From Clostridiales bacterium (lineage in GTDB: Bacteria > Bacillota > Clostridia > Oscillospirales > Oscillospiraceae), in NCBI GenBank assembly GCA_019418625.1, contig DYBL01000095.1, positions 1-5,347 on the forward strand: a stretch of 5,347 nucleotides of DNA. The letters run 5' to 3'. The notes under the pieces were generated by a model that saw only the letters and a list, made by a program, of their open reading frames with translations, had not been told where the DNA came from and did not search any database. Positions 1 through 5,343 of this stretch are shown one piece after another. Each line of letters opens with the position of its first letter. The stretch's first letter is position 1. The position numbers were made by a program, and so were the translations under genes.

Positions 1-39
1 GGCCCGCACCCGCGTGGCGGAGCAGGAGGCCCAGGCCGC
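1..39 (+). repeat. 39-bp direct repeat, copy 1 (first SMC arm, at window edge)
   Basis: Bases 1-39 are identical to 991-1029. The spacing is 990 bp, so both copies are read in the same frame and encode ARTRVAEQEAQAA. This copy lies about 200 bases before the hinge, and the other lies in the arm after the hinge. The match starts at the first base of the window and breaks at base 40 (C here, G in copy 2), so the left extent is unknown. Confidence 0.9.
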
Positions 40-2242
40 CGCCAACATCATCGCCGGCCACAGCCTGCGGATGGAAGAGCGGAAGAAAAAGGCCGCTGCC
101 GCGTCGGACCAGCGCATGCAGCTGACCATGGACGCCGGTGCCCTGGAAAACCGCATCCGGCTGCTGCGGGAGATGGAAAAGGACTATGAGGGCTTTTCCA
201 AGGCGGTGAAGCTGGTGTGTCAGGCCAAGGGGGCCCTGCGGGGCATCCACGGCCCTGTGGCAAACCTGATGAAGACCGAGGGCAAGTACTCTCTTGCCAT
301 TGAGATCGCCCTGGGTGCGGGACTGCAGAACATCGTGGTGGACCGGGAGGAGGACGCCAAGGCCGCCATCGGCTACCTCAAGCAGCGGGACGGCGGCCGG
401 GCCACGTTCCTGCCCCTGACAGCGATCCGGGGCGACCGGCTGCGCCAGCCCGGCGTGGAGGGAGAGTTCGGCTTTGTGGGCGTGGCGGTGGACCTTGTGA
501 CCTATGATGCCCGCTATGCCAATATTTTTGCAAGCCTCCTGGGCAGAACGGTGGTGGCGGAGGATCTGGACTGCGGCATCGCCATGGCCCGGAAGTACCG
601 CAATGCGTTCCGCATCGTGACTCTGGACGGCCAGGTCATCAACCGGGGCGGCTCCATGACCGGCGGCTCCGTGTCCCGCACGGCGGGCGTTCTGAGCCGG
701 GCGGCGGAGCTTTCCAAGCTGGCCGGCCGCAGCGCCGCCATGGCAGAGCAGGTGGAAAAGGCCCGCCAGGCGGAGGAGACGGCGCAGCGGGAGCTGACGG
801 CTGCCCAGTACGAGCTGGAGACGGCGGAGGCCCAGCGCCGCCAGGCGGAGGACGAGGTGCTGCGCCTGGAGGGCGCCGCAGGCCAGGTGGCCGCGCTGAT
901 CGCCGCACTGGAGGAAACTGTGGAAAACCTGGACGGCGAGCAGGTGAGCCTCACCGGCCGTCTGGAGGAAAACCAGAAACGGATGGAGCAGGCCCGCACC
1001 CGCGTGGCGGAGCAGGAGGCCCAGGCCGCGGCGCTGCGCGCACAGGCGGAGGAGGCCCTGGCCGGGCAGTCGGAGCTGCTGGCCCAGTCCGGTGCGCTGG
1101 CAGAGGAGATCAGCGCCAAAAAGAGCGATCTTGCGGCCCGGCAGGCCAGCCGGGCGGCGGCATCCGACCGTGCGCTGGATCTAAGACGTCTGGCGGAGGA
1201 CTTGTCGGGCGACCGGGCGCAGAAGGAGGCGGCGGTGGCGTCTTACCGCCAGGCGATCGCCGATGCCCAGGCCCAGCAGGCACAGCTCCGGCAGGAGCTG
1301 GAAGCGCTGCACGGTGAGGCCCGGACACTGGAAGAGCGCCTGGGGGCGCTGAACCGGGAAAAGCTGGACCTGGAGGCCGAGCGTACGGCCAAGAGCCGCG
1401 CCGGCCAGGACATGAATGAAAACCTTTTGAATCTGGAGCGGGGCGTTTCCCGCCTGGAGCAGAAGATCGCCACCTCCGCCATGGAGGAAAAGCAGATCCT
1501 GGACCGTCTGTGGGAGCACTACCAGCTCTCTCACTCCGACGCACAGGCCCAGCGGCTGGAACTGGAGAGCATGTCCAAGGCCACCCGCCGCATCGGCGAG
1601 CTCAAGCGGGACATCTCCGCCCTGGGCACGCCCAATATCGGCGCCATCGAGGAGTTCGACCGGGTGAATACCCGCTATACATACCTGACCGACCAGCGCA
1701 ACGACGTGGATAAGGCCAAGGAGGAGCTCAACGGCATCATCGAGGACATCACCGCCGAGATGACCCGGATCTTCGCCCAGCAGTTCAAGCTGCTTGCCGA
1801 GAGCTTCCAGACCACCTTCTCCGAGCTGTTCGGCGGCGGCCAGGCCACGCTGGAGCTGGAGGATGAGAATGATATCTTAGGCTGCGGCATCGAGATCAAG
1901 GCCCAGCCCCCCGGAAAGACGCTCAAGACCATCTCGCTGCTCTCCGGCGGCGAAAAGGCGTTCGTGGCCATTGCCTTGTACTTTGCCATTTTGAAGGTGC
2001 ATCCCACGCCGTTTTGTGTCATGGACGAGATCGAGGCCGCCCTGGACGACGCCAACGTCACCCGGTACGCCCGGTACATGCGCACCCTGGCAGGCAAGAC
2101 CCAGTTCATCGTCATCACCCACCGCCGGGGCACCATGGAAGAGGCCGACGTGCTCTACGGCGTCACCATGCAGGAGCAGGGCGTGAGCAAGATCTTGACT
2201 ATCAATTTGAACGACATGGCCAAGGAGCTGAAAATTGAATGA
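1..2242 (+). CDS. smc: Chromosome partition protein SMC, C-terminal portion (5' truncated by window)
   Basis: SMC is the ATPase of the bacterial condensin (SMC-ScpA-ScpB), which loops and segregates the chromosome. The reading frame is already open at base 2, so the GTG at 14 is an internal Val codon, not a start. About 746 codons are present; with a family length near 1,190 residues, roughly 440 N-terminal residues, including Walker A, lie upstream. In order: end of the first coiled-coil arm; hinge from about 242 (GIHGPVA) to about 670, closing with the glycine-rich NRGGSMTGGS at 641-670; a long Ala/Glu/Gln-rich second arm to about 1620; then the C-terminal head. The head has the ABC signature LLSGGEKA (1937-1960), Walker B with Asp 2024-2026 and catalytic Glu 2027-2029 (VMDEIEAALDDANV), and the H-loop His 2120-2122 (ITHRRGTME). 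All key C-terminal motifs are intact and there is no frameshift. Its 3' end is duplicated downstream, and 39 bp at the window start recur in the second arm. Confidence 0.97.
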   Translation, partial: ARTRVAEQEAQAAANIIAGHSLRMEERKKKAAAASDQRMQLTMDAGALENRIRLLREMEKDYEGFSKAVKLVCQAKGALRGIHGPVANLMKTEGKYSLAIEIALGAGLQNIVVDREEDAKAAIGYLKQRDGGRATFLPLTAIRGDRLRQPGVEGEFGFVGVAVDLVTYDARYANIFASLLGRTVVAEDLDCGIAMARKYRNAFRIVTLDGQVINRGGSMTGGSVSRTAGVLSRAAELSKLAGRSAAMAEQVEKARQAEETAQRELTAAQYELETAEAQRRQAEDEVLRLEGAAGQVAALIAALEETVENLDGEQVSLTGRLEENQKRMEQARTRVAEQEAQAAALRAQAEEALAGQSELLAQSGALAEEISAKKSDLAARQASRAAASDRALDLRRLAEDLSGDRAQKEAAVASYRQAIADAQAQQAQLRQELEALHGEARTLEERLGALNREKLDLEAERTAKSRAGQDMNENLLNLERGVSRLEQKIATSAMEEKQILDRLWEHYQLSHSDAQAQRLELESMSKATRRIGELKRDISALGTPNIGAIEEFDRVNTRYTYLTDQRNDVDKAKEELNGIIEDITAEMTRIFAQQFKLLAESFQTTFSELFGGGQATLELEDENDILGCGIEIKAQPPGKTLKTISLLSGGEKAFVAIALYFAILKVHPTPFCVMDEIEAALDDANVTRYARYMRTLAGKTQFIVITHRRGTMEEADVLYGVTMQEQGVSKILTINLNDMAKELKIE
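991..1029 (+). repeat. 39-bp direct repeat, copy 2 (second SMC arm)
   Basis: This is the partner of bases 1-39, identical at every base, inside the coiled-coil arm downstream of the hinge. Coiled-coil arms often repeat similar residues, but identity at all third codon positions over 13 codons is unusual for independent coil sequence. Confidence 0.9.
2159..2170 (+). repeat. 12-bp inverted repeat, left arm (in smc)
   Basis: GGCGTCACCATG here is the perfect reverse complement of CATGGTGACGCC at 2245-2256. The two arms enclose 74 bases covering nearly all of the first copy of the 77-bp duplicated block. This arm is coding sequence (Gly-Val-Thr-Met of SMC). Confidence 0.75.
2166..2242 (+). repeat. 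77-bp direct repeat, copy 1 (authentic smc 3' end)
   Basis: This stretch encodes the last 24 residues of SMC (from MQEQG to ELKIE) and the TGA stop. It is identical base for base to 2374-2450, an offset of 208. The match starts at CCATG and ends exactly with the stop codon; the next bases differ (G at 2243, A at 2451). This copy is continuous with the SMC reading frame, so it is the functional 3' end. Confidence 0.95.
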
Positions 2243-2244
2243 GG

Positions 2245-2256
2245 CATGGTGACGCC
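2245..2256 (+). repeat. 12-bp inverted repeat, right arm (after smc stop)
   Basis: CATGGTGACGCC begins two bases after the first smc stop codon and is the exact reverse complement of 2159-2170. Its TGACGC portion is also the left arm of the local hairpin at 2250-2282, so the two pairings would be mutually exclusive in a transcript. Confidence 0.75.
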
Positions 2257-2282
2257 AGGGCTCCCGACGGGACCCAGCGTCA
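2250..2282 (+). other. Stem-loop just after the first smc stop
   Basis: TGACGC (2250-2255) pairs with GCGTCA (2277-2282). Inside it GGG (2258-2260) pairs with CCC (2273-2275), and TCCC (2262-2265) pairs with GGGA (2269-2272) around the loop GAC. That gives 13 pairs, interrupted only by a small CA/A internal loop and one bulged C. No run of T follows, so it is not a standard intrinsic terminator. It could protect the smc mRNA 3' end or be half of a repetitive palindromic element. Confidence 0.65.
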
Positions 2283-2323
2283 GCGGTTCCGGCGGGAAGC
2301 GGAGGAACAAGGGAGCGGGCGGA

Positions 2324-2344
2324 GTTTTCGCCGCAGGCGGAAAC
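2324..2344 (+). other. Second stem-loop in the spacer
   Basis: GTTTTCGCC (2324-2332) pairs with GGCGGAAAC (2336-2344) around the three-base loop GCA. There are nine pairs, one of them G-U in RNA. No T-tract follows. Together with the hairpin at 2250-2282 it gives the spacer a two-hairpin layout. Confidence 0.6.
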
Positions 2345-2373
2345 GAAGCAGAGCGGACTTTGGGACGACGCCG

Positions 2374-2450
2374 CCATGCAGGAGCAGGGCGTGAGCAAGA
2401 TCTTGACTATCAATTTGAACGACATGGCCAAGGAGCTGAAAATTGAATGA
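2374..2450 (+). repeat. 77-bp direct repeat, copy 2 (orphan smc 3' end)
   Basis: This is an exact duplicate of 2166-2242, including the stop codon, shifted by 208 bases and therefore in a different frame from smc. Just upstream, 2365-2373 does not encode SMC residues. Its right edge directly abuts the ribosome binding site of the next gene, so copy 2 to next gene looks like the original smc-downstream junction, with the spacer and one copy added. Confidence 0.95.
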
Positions 2451-2460
2451 AAGAAGGTGG
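2451..2460 (+). promoter_or_regulatory. Ribosome binding site deciding the start of the zinc-ribbon gene
   Basis: AAGAAGGTGG lies seven bases before ATG 2468. An upstream in-frame ATG at 2447 overlaps the duplicated smc stop (ATGA) but precedes this site and has no comparable purine tract at the right distance apart from GGAG in smc-derived sequence. I therefore prefer 2468. Confidence 0.7.
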
Positions 2461-2467
2461 CTTTTCC

Positions 2468-2719
2468 ATGACGCTGCGCAGATGGATGATCCTCAGCGTG
2501 ATCCTGATGATCCTGGGATTTTTGCCGATCCTGTTAGGACAGATGACGGATCTGCTGGTGGCCAAGGTGATCGGAGGAGTTTTGCTGGCGGTGGGCCTTG
2601 TGATCTGGAGCTTCGTGATCCGCTGTCCGGAGTGCGGGGCGCGCCTGGACCGTTTCCCAGGGGAATACTGCAAACACTGCGGAAGCCGGCTGAACTGGAA
2701 TAAGCCGCCTCGATTCTGA
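2468..2719 (+). CDS. Small membrane protein with C-terminal zinc ribbon, function unknown
   Basis: The product has 83 residues. Two hydrophobic segments, about residues 7-24 and 31-51, should form a membrane hairpin joined by a short polar turn (QMTDLL). It is followed immediately by a double CxxC ribbon: CPECG at residues 53-57 and CKHCG at 68-72, spaced as in a typical four-Cys zinc ribbon. The short basic tail ends NWNKPPRF. With both ends on the same side, the positive N-terminus (MTLRRW) and RC at the second helix end suggest a cytoplasmic ribbon. I recognise no named family. The gene sits between smc and ftsY, 31 bases before the ftsY start, so it is probably cotranscribed with ftsY. 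A start at 2447 would add seven residues (MKEGGFS), but the ribosome binding site favours 2468. Coding status is supported by the ribosome binding site, the intact motif pattern and tight packing. Confidence 0.85.
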   Translation: MTLRRWMILSVILMILGFLPILLGQMTDLLVAKVIGGVLLAVGLVIWSFVIRCPECGARLDRFPGEYCKHCGSRLNWNKPPRF

Positions 2720-2740
2720 ATTTCCAATTTTTCCGATTTT

Positions 2741-2745
2741 GGAGG
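2741..2745 (+). promoter_or_regulatory. Ribosome binding site of ftsY
   Basis: GGAGG sits five bases before ATG 2751. It decides against the upstream in-frame TTG at 2739, which would put the start codon on top of the site and add four residues (MEDA) before the conserved MGFFDKL opening. Confidence 0.85.
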
Positions 2746-2750
2746 ATGCT

Positions 2751-3626
2751 ATGGGCTTTTTTGATAAACTGAAAAAAATCACGACCAATCTCTTCTCCGG
2801 CTTCACGGAGGCGGACGAGGCCTTTTTTGAGGAGCTGGAGGAGACGCTCATCCTGGCGGACCTGGGCATGAACACCGCTGTGGAGGCGGTGGAGCAGCTG
2901 CGTACCCGGGTGCGCAAGGAAAAGCTCCGGGACCAGGAGGAGGTCAAGGCGGCGCTGCGGGACGTGCTGGCAGACATGATCGGCGGCGGCGAGGACGCAG
3001 CGCTGGATCTTTCCACCCAGCCCAGCATCGTGCTGTTCATCGGCGTCAACGGCGTAGGCAAGACCACCTCCATCGGCAAGCTGGCCCATCAGCTCAAGAG
3101 TCAGGGCAAGCGGGTGCTGCTGTGCGCGGCGGACACGTTCCGCGCCGCGGCCGCCGACCAGCTCCAGATCTGGGCGGAGCGGGCCGGCTGCGAGCTGGTG
3201 CGCCAGCACGAGGGCGCCGACCCCGGCGCCGTGCTCTTTGACGCCCTCCAGGCCGCCAAGGCCCGGAATGTGGACGTGGTGCTGTGCGACACCGCCGGCC
3301 GTCTCCACAACAAGGCAAACCTCATGGCGGAGCTTTCCAAGCTCTCCAAGATCATCGACCGGGAGTGCCCCGGCGCCGCCCGGGAGACGCTTCTGGTGCT
3401 GGACGCCACCACCGGCCAGAACGGTCTCATCCAGGCCAAGCAGTTCAAGGAGGCCGCGGGCCTCACCGGCATCGTGCTCACCAAGCTGGACGGCACCGCC
3501 AAGGGCGGCATCGTGGTGGCCATCGCCAAGGAGCTGGGCGTGCATGTGAAGCTGGTGGGCGTGGGCGAGGGACTGGACGATCTCAAGCCCTTTGACGCCC
3601 GGGAATATGTGGAGGCCATTATCTGA
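2751..3626 (+). CDS. ftsY: Signal recognition particle receptor FtsY
   Basis: FtsY is the membrane-associated SRP-type GTPase that docks ribosome-nascent chain-SRP complexes at the Sec translocon; it forms a GTP-dependent heterodimer with Ffh. The protein has 291 residues and begins with the amphipathic membrane-targeting helix (GFFDKLKKITTNLFSGF), without the long acidic A domain of enterobacterial FtsY, as is usual in Firmicutes. The four-helix N domain runs to about residue 85. The G domain follows: P-loop GVNGVGKTT (98-106), DTFRAAA of the insertion box (128-134), DTAGRL (180-185), guanine-specificity TKLDG (244-248), and the closing GVGEGLDDLKPF (270-281). All GTPase motifs are intact. 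FtsY is distinguished from Ffh by lacking an M domain and by the GVNGVGKTT form. In Bacillus subtilis ftsY is also next to smc but is followed by ylxM-ffh; here rph follows instead. Confidence 0.98.
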   Translation: MGFFDKLKKITTNLFSGFTEADEAFFEELEETLILADLGMNTAVEAVEQLRTRVRKEKLRDQEEVKAALRDVLADMIGGGEDAALDLSTQPSIVLFIGVNGVGKTTSIGKLAHQLKSQGKRVLLCAADTFRAAAADQLQIWAERAGCELVRQHEGADPGAVLFDALQAAKARNVDVVLCDTAGRLHNKANLMAELSKLSKIIDRECPGAARETLLVLDATTGQNGLIQAKQFKEAAGLTGIVLTKLDGTAKGGIVVAIAKELGVHVKLVGVGEGLDDLKPFDAREYVEAII

Positions 3627-3645
3627 CCGGGGCAAAACGCCTCGG
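3627..3645 (+). other. Stem-loop immediately after the ftsY stop
   Basis: CCGGGGC (3627-3633) pairs with GCCTCGG (3639-3645) around an AAAAC loop. There are seven pairs, one a G-U. It starts at the first base after the ftsY TGA and is followed by AAACTGACAG, not a T-tract, so I do not call it an intrinsic terminator. It could stabilise the ftsY mRNA end or tune expression between ftsY and rph. Confidence 0.45.
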
Positions 3646-3657
3646 AAACTGACAGAA

Positions 3658-3665
3658 AAGAGGAA
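3658..3665 (+). promoter_or_regulatory. Ribosome binding site of rph
   Basis: AAGAGGAA ends seven bases before ATG 3673. It selects this start over the much longer open frame that runs back into ftsY (to 3592), and the resulting N-terminus (MTRQDGRALDALRP) matches that of RNase PH. Confidence 0.75.
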
Positions 3666-3672
3666 TACCATT

Positions 3673-4395
3673 ATGACCAGACAGGACGGGCGGGCTCTGG
3701 ATGCGCTGCGCCCCATCAAGATCACCACGGACTTTGTGAAATTTGCGGAGGGCAGCTGCCTCATCCAGTGCGGAGACACCATGGTGCTCTGCTGCGCCAG
3801 CGTGGAAGAGCGGACGCCGCCCCACGTGGCGGAGGGCACCGGCTGGGTCACCGCCGAGTACTCCATGCTGCCCCGGGCCAACCGGGAGCGCAGCAAGCGG
3901 GACGTTGCCAAGCTCAAGCTCAGCCCCCGCAGCGCCGAGATCCAGCGCCTGGTGGGCCGCTCCCTCCGGGCGGCAGTGGACATGGAGGCTCTGGGCGAGC
4001 GCACCATCACCGTGGACTGCGATGTGCTCCAGGGAGACGGCGGCACCCGCACCGCCTCCGTCACCGGCGGCTTCATCGCTCTGGCCCTGGCCTGCCGGAA
4101 GCTGGTGGCGGACGGCGTGCTGCCCCGGACGCCCCTGCGCCACTTTGTCACCGGCGTTTCCGCCGGCATCGTGGGCGATCAGCTGATGCTGGACCTGCAG
4201 TACAGCGAGGACAGCCACGCCCAGGTGGATCTCAACTGCGTCATGAACGAGGCCGGAGAGATCATCGAGCTCCAGGGCACCGGTGAGGGCCGTGCCTTTA
4301 CCCCGGCGGAGCAGCAGGAGCTGGTGCGCCTTTGCGCCAAGGGCAACCGGGAGCTGCTGGAAGTACAGAAAAAGGTACTGGGAGGGACGCTTTGA
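3673..4395 (+). CDS. rph: Ribonuclease PH (phosphorolytic 3'-5' exoribonuclease)
   Basis: RNase PH trims 3' trailers of tRNA precursors and other RNAs, using inorganic phosphate to release nucleoside diphosphates; it works as a hexamer of dimers in the cytoplasm. The protein has 240 residues, normal for the family. It opens with the conserved GRxxDxLRP segment (residues 6-14) and carries EGTGWVTAEYSMLPRA and RSKRD near the N-terminal third. Family phosphate-binding residues are present at the canonical numbers: Arg86 (in SPRSAEIQR), Thr125 and Arg126 (in GDGGTRTASVTGG). The acidic active-site residues Asp180 and Asp186 fall in DLQYSEDSHAQVD (174-186). ELQGTGEGRAF follows near the C-terminus. 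No frameshift is seen, unlike the well-known broken rph of E. coli K-12. Its stop overlaps the rdgB start by one base (TGATG), so translation of the two is probably coupled. Confidence 0.98.
   Translation: MTRQDGRALDALRPIKITTDFVKFAEGSCLIQCGDTMVLCCASVEERTPPHVAEGTGWVTAEYSMLPRANRERSKRDVAKLKLSPRSAEIQRLVGRSLRAAVDMEALGERTITVDCDVLQGDGGTRTASVTGGFIALALACRKLVADGVLPRTPLRHFVTGVSAGIVGDQLMLDLQYSEDSHAQVDLNCVMNEAGEIIELQGTGEGRAFTPAEQQELVRLCAKGNRELLEVQKKVLGGTL
4381..4386 (+). promoter_or_regulatory. Ribosome binding site of rdgB inside the end of rph
   Basis: GGAGGG lies eight bases before ATG 4395, within the last codons of rph. A second in-frame ATG at 4401 would be 14 bases away, so 4395 is the better start. 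The upstream in-frame open region back to 4332 is antecedent rph sequence. Confidence 0.75.
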
Positions 4396-4991
4396 TGTCT
4401 ATGAAATTTGTGCTGGCCACCCATAACCCCGGCAAGCTCCGGGAGATGTCCGCCATTTTGGGCGAGCTGGGCGTGGAAGTGGTGAGCCCCGCTGACGTGG
4501 GCATTACCGTGGACGTGGAGGAAACGGGCACCACCTTTGCCGAAAACGCCATGCTCAAGGCCAAGGCCATCTGTGCCGCTGCGGGACTGCCTGCTATTGC
4601 CGACGACTCCGGCCTCTGCGTGGACGCCCTCAACGGCGGCCCCGGCGTGTATTCCGCCCGCTACGGCGGAGAGGGCCTGGACGACAAGGGCCGCTATATG
4701 CTGCTTTTGAACTCCATGCGGGGCCAGACCACCCGGAAGGCCCACTTTGCCTGTGCCATCGCCTGCGCGTTCCCCAACGGGGACGAGCTGACGGCCCAGG
4801 GACAGTGCGACGGCGCCATCGCCTTTGCCCCCATGGGAGAGGGCGGCTTTGGCTACGACCCGGTATTTCTGGTGCCGGAAAAGGGCAAGACCTTCGGTCA
4901 GCTGACGGCGGAGGAGAAGAGCACCATTTCCCACCGGGGCAAGGCTCTGCGGGATTTTTCTGAAAAACTGGCAACTTATCTGAACAAATAA
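4395..4991 (+). CDS. rdgB: dITP/XTP pyrophosphatase (RdgB/HAM1 family)
   Basis: This enzyme hydrolyses non-canonical purine triphosphates (dITP, ITP, XTP) to monophosphate and pyrophosphate, keeping deaminated purines out of DNA and RNA. The protein has 198 residues, typical for the family. It shows the N-terminal substrate loop ATHNPGKLREM (residues 8-18); ETGTTFAENAMLKA, which supplies metal-binding acidic residues; ADDSGL (69-74), containing the catalytic and metal-binding Asp pair; GGPGVYSARYGG; the base-recognition FGYDPVF (152-158); and SHRGKA (179-184) near the end. All hallmark motifs are intact. It is joined to rph by a TGATG overlap; rph next to rdgB is a recurrent arrangement, also seen in Bacillus subtilis (rph-ysnA). 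The pair couples RNA turnover and nucleotide clean-up, although no physical interaction can be inferred from sequence. Confidence 0.98.
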   Translation: MSMKFVLATHNPGKLREMSAILGELGVEVVSPADVGITVDVEETGTTFAENAMLKAKAICAAAGLPAIADDSGLCVDALNGGPGVYSARYGGEGLDDKGRYMLLLNSMRGQTTRKAHFACAIACAFPNGDELTAQGQCDGAIAFAPMGEGGFGYDPVFLVPEKGKTFGQLTAEEKSTISHRGKALRDFSEKLATYLNK

Positions 4992-5003
4992 ACGTCTGAA
5001 AAT

Positions 5004-5008
5004 AGGAG
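5004..5008 (+). promoter_or_regulatory. Ribosome binding site of the yhbY homologue
   Basis: AGGAG sits five bases before ATG 5014 in a 22-base gap after the rdgB stop. The gap has no hairpin or promoter-like pair that I can see, so the gene is most likely translated from the rdgB transcript. Confidence 0.75.
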
Positions 5009-5013
5009 AAGCT

Positions 5014-5343
5014 ATGGAATTGACAAGCAAACAGCGGGCCCAGCTCAGAGGCCTGGCCAACAGCATCGACACCATTTTGCAGGTCGGCAAGGACGGCATC
5101 GGGGAAAACCTCGTCCGCCAGGCCGACGAGGCCCTGGAGGCCCGGGAGCTCATCAAGGGCCGGGTGCTGGACAACAACATCGAGTACGACGCGCGTCTTG
5201 CGGCGGAGGAGCTGGCCAAGGCCACCCGCAGCGAGGTGGTGCAGGTGATCGGCAGCAAATTCGTGCTCTACCGGGAGAGCCACTCCAAGCCCAAGGAAAA
5301 GCGTATCCAGCTGGTAAAGGCAGCGAAGAAGCGCCCCCAGTAA
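5014..5343 (+). CDS. yhbY: YhbY-type CRM-domain RNA-binding protein
   Basis: This is a single CRM domain (CRS1-YhbY) protein, an RNA-binding fold linked to large ribosomal subunit assembly in bacteria; B. subtilis calls its homologue YqeI. The protein has 109 residues. It starts MELTSKQRAQLRGLAN, then carries the GxxG RNA-contact loop in QVGKDGI (GKDG at residues 25-28), followed by ARELIKGRVLDNN and VVQVIGSKFVLYRES, all in the family order. The basic tail (KPKEKRIQLVKAAKKRPQ) fits RNA contact. The gene is complete, ending TAA four bases before the window edge. In many Firmicutes the homologue lies before nadD; the window ends too soon to see whether that holds here. Assignment to the CRM family is firm; the precise ribosomal role is inferred from homologues. 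Confidence 0.95.
   Translation: MELTSKQRAQLRGLANSIDTILQVGKDGIGENLVRQADEALEARELIKGRVLDNNIEYDARLAAEELAKATRSEVVQVIGSKFVLYRESHSKPKEKRIQLVKAAKKRPQ

Larger units (their letters stand above)
2243..2373. other. 131-bp palindrome-rich non-coding spacer between the two smc-end copies
   Basis: No credible gene is seen in this interval. It holds at least two clear hairpins (2250-2282 and 2324-2344) and a weaker GTTCC/GGAAC pairing (2286-2290 with 2304-2308). The composition is purine-rich and G-rich on the + strand and unlike the flanking codons. It resembles the repetitive extragenic palindromic elements seen in many bacterial genomes, but only one copy lies in this window, so that class is an inference. 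A 66-codon open frame from 2246 crosses it and reads the smc tail out of frame; I regard it as spurious. Confidence 0.6.

Noticed and set aside
14..16. GTG as the start of a 742-codon SMC protein
   Set aside because: The frame is open back to base 2, and a start here would remove the N-terminal ATPase half that SMC needs; the gene is simply cut by the window.
2250..2282. Intrinsic terminator after smc
   Set aside because: The stem is strong, but no run of T follows it, and the next gene has only a weak promoter-like sequence of its own.
2246..2446. 66-codon open frame spanning the spacer and the second smc-end copy
   Set aside because: It reads the smc tail out of frame, is rich in Gly/Arg as GC-rich non-coding sequence often is, and lacks a clear ribosome binding site.
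2376..2450. Possible 24-residue peptide from ATG 2376 identical to the SMC C-terminus
   Set aside because: The frame is open, but the ATG has only GACGACGCCGCC before it and no purine-rich binding site, so expression is unlikely; it is best seen as part of the repeat.
2720..2740. T-rich gap before ftsY as a terminator
   Set aside because: The T runs are not preceded by a stem-loop; it is more likely an unstructured leader that exposes the GGAGG site.
2493..4169. Very long open frame on the minus strand (558 codons) across the zinc-ribbon gene, ftsY and rph
   Set aside because: It is antisense to three genes with intact family motifs, has no recognisable domain, and long minus-strand frames are expected in GC-rich sequence with strong third-position bias.
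4179..5258. Minus-strand open frame of 359 codons across rdgB and yhbY
   Set aside because: It mirrors the real genes on the + strand and shows no motif or convincing ribosome binding site.
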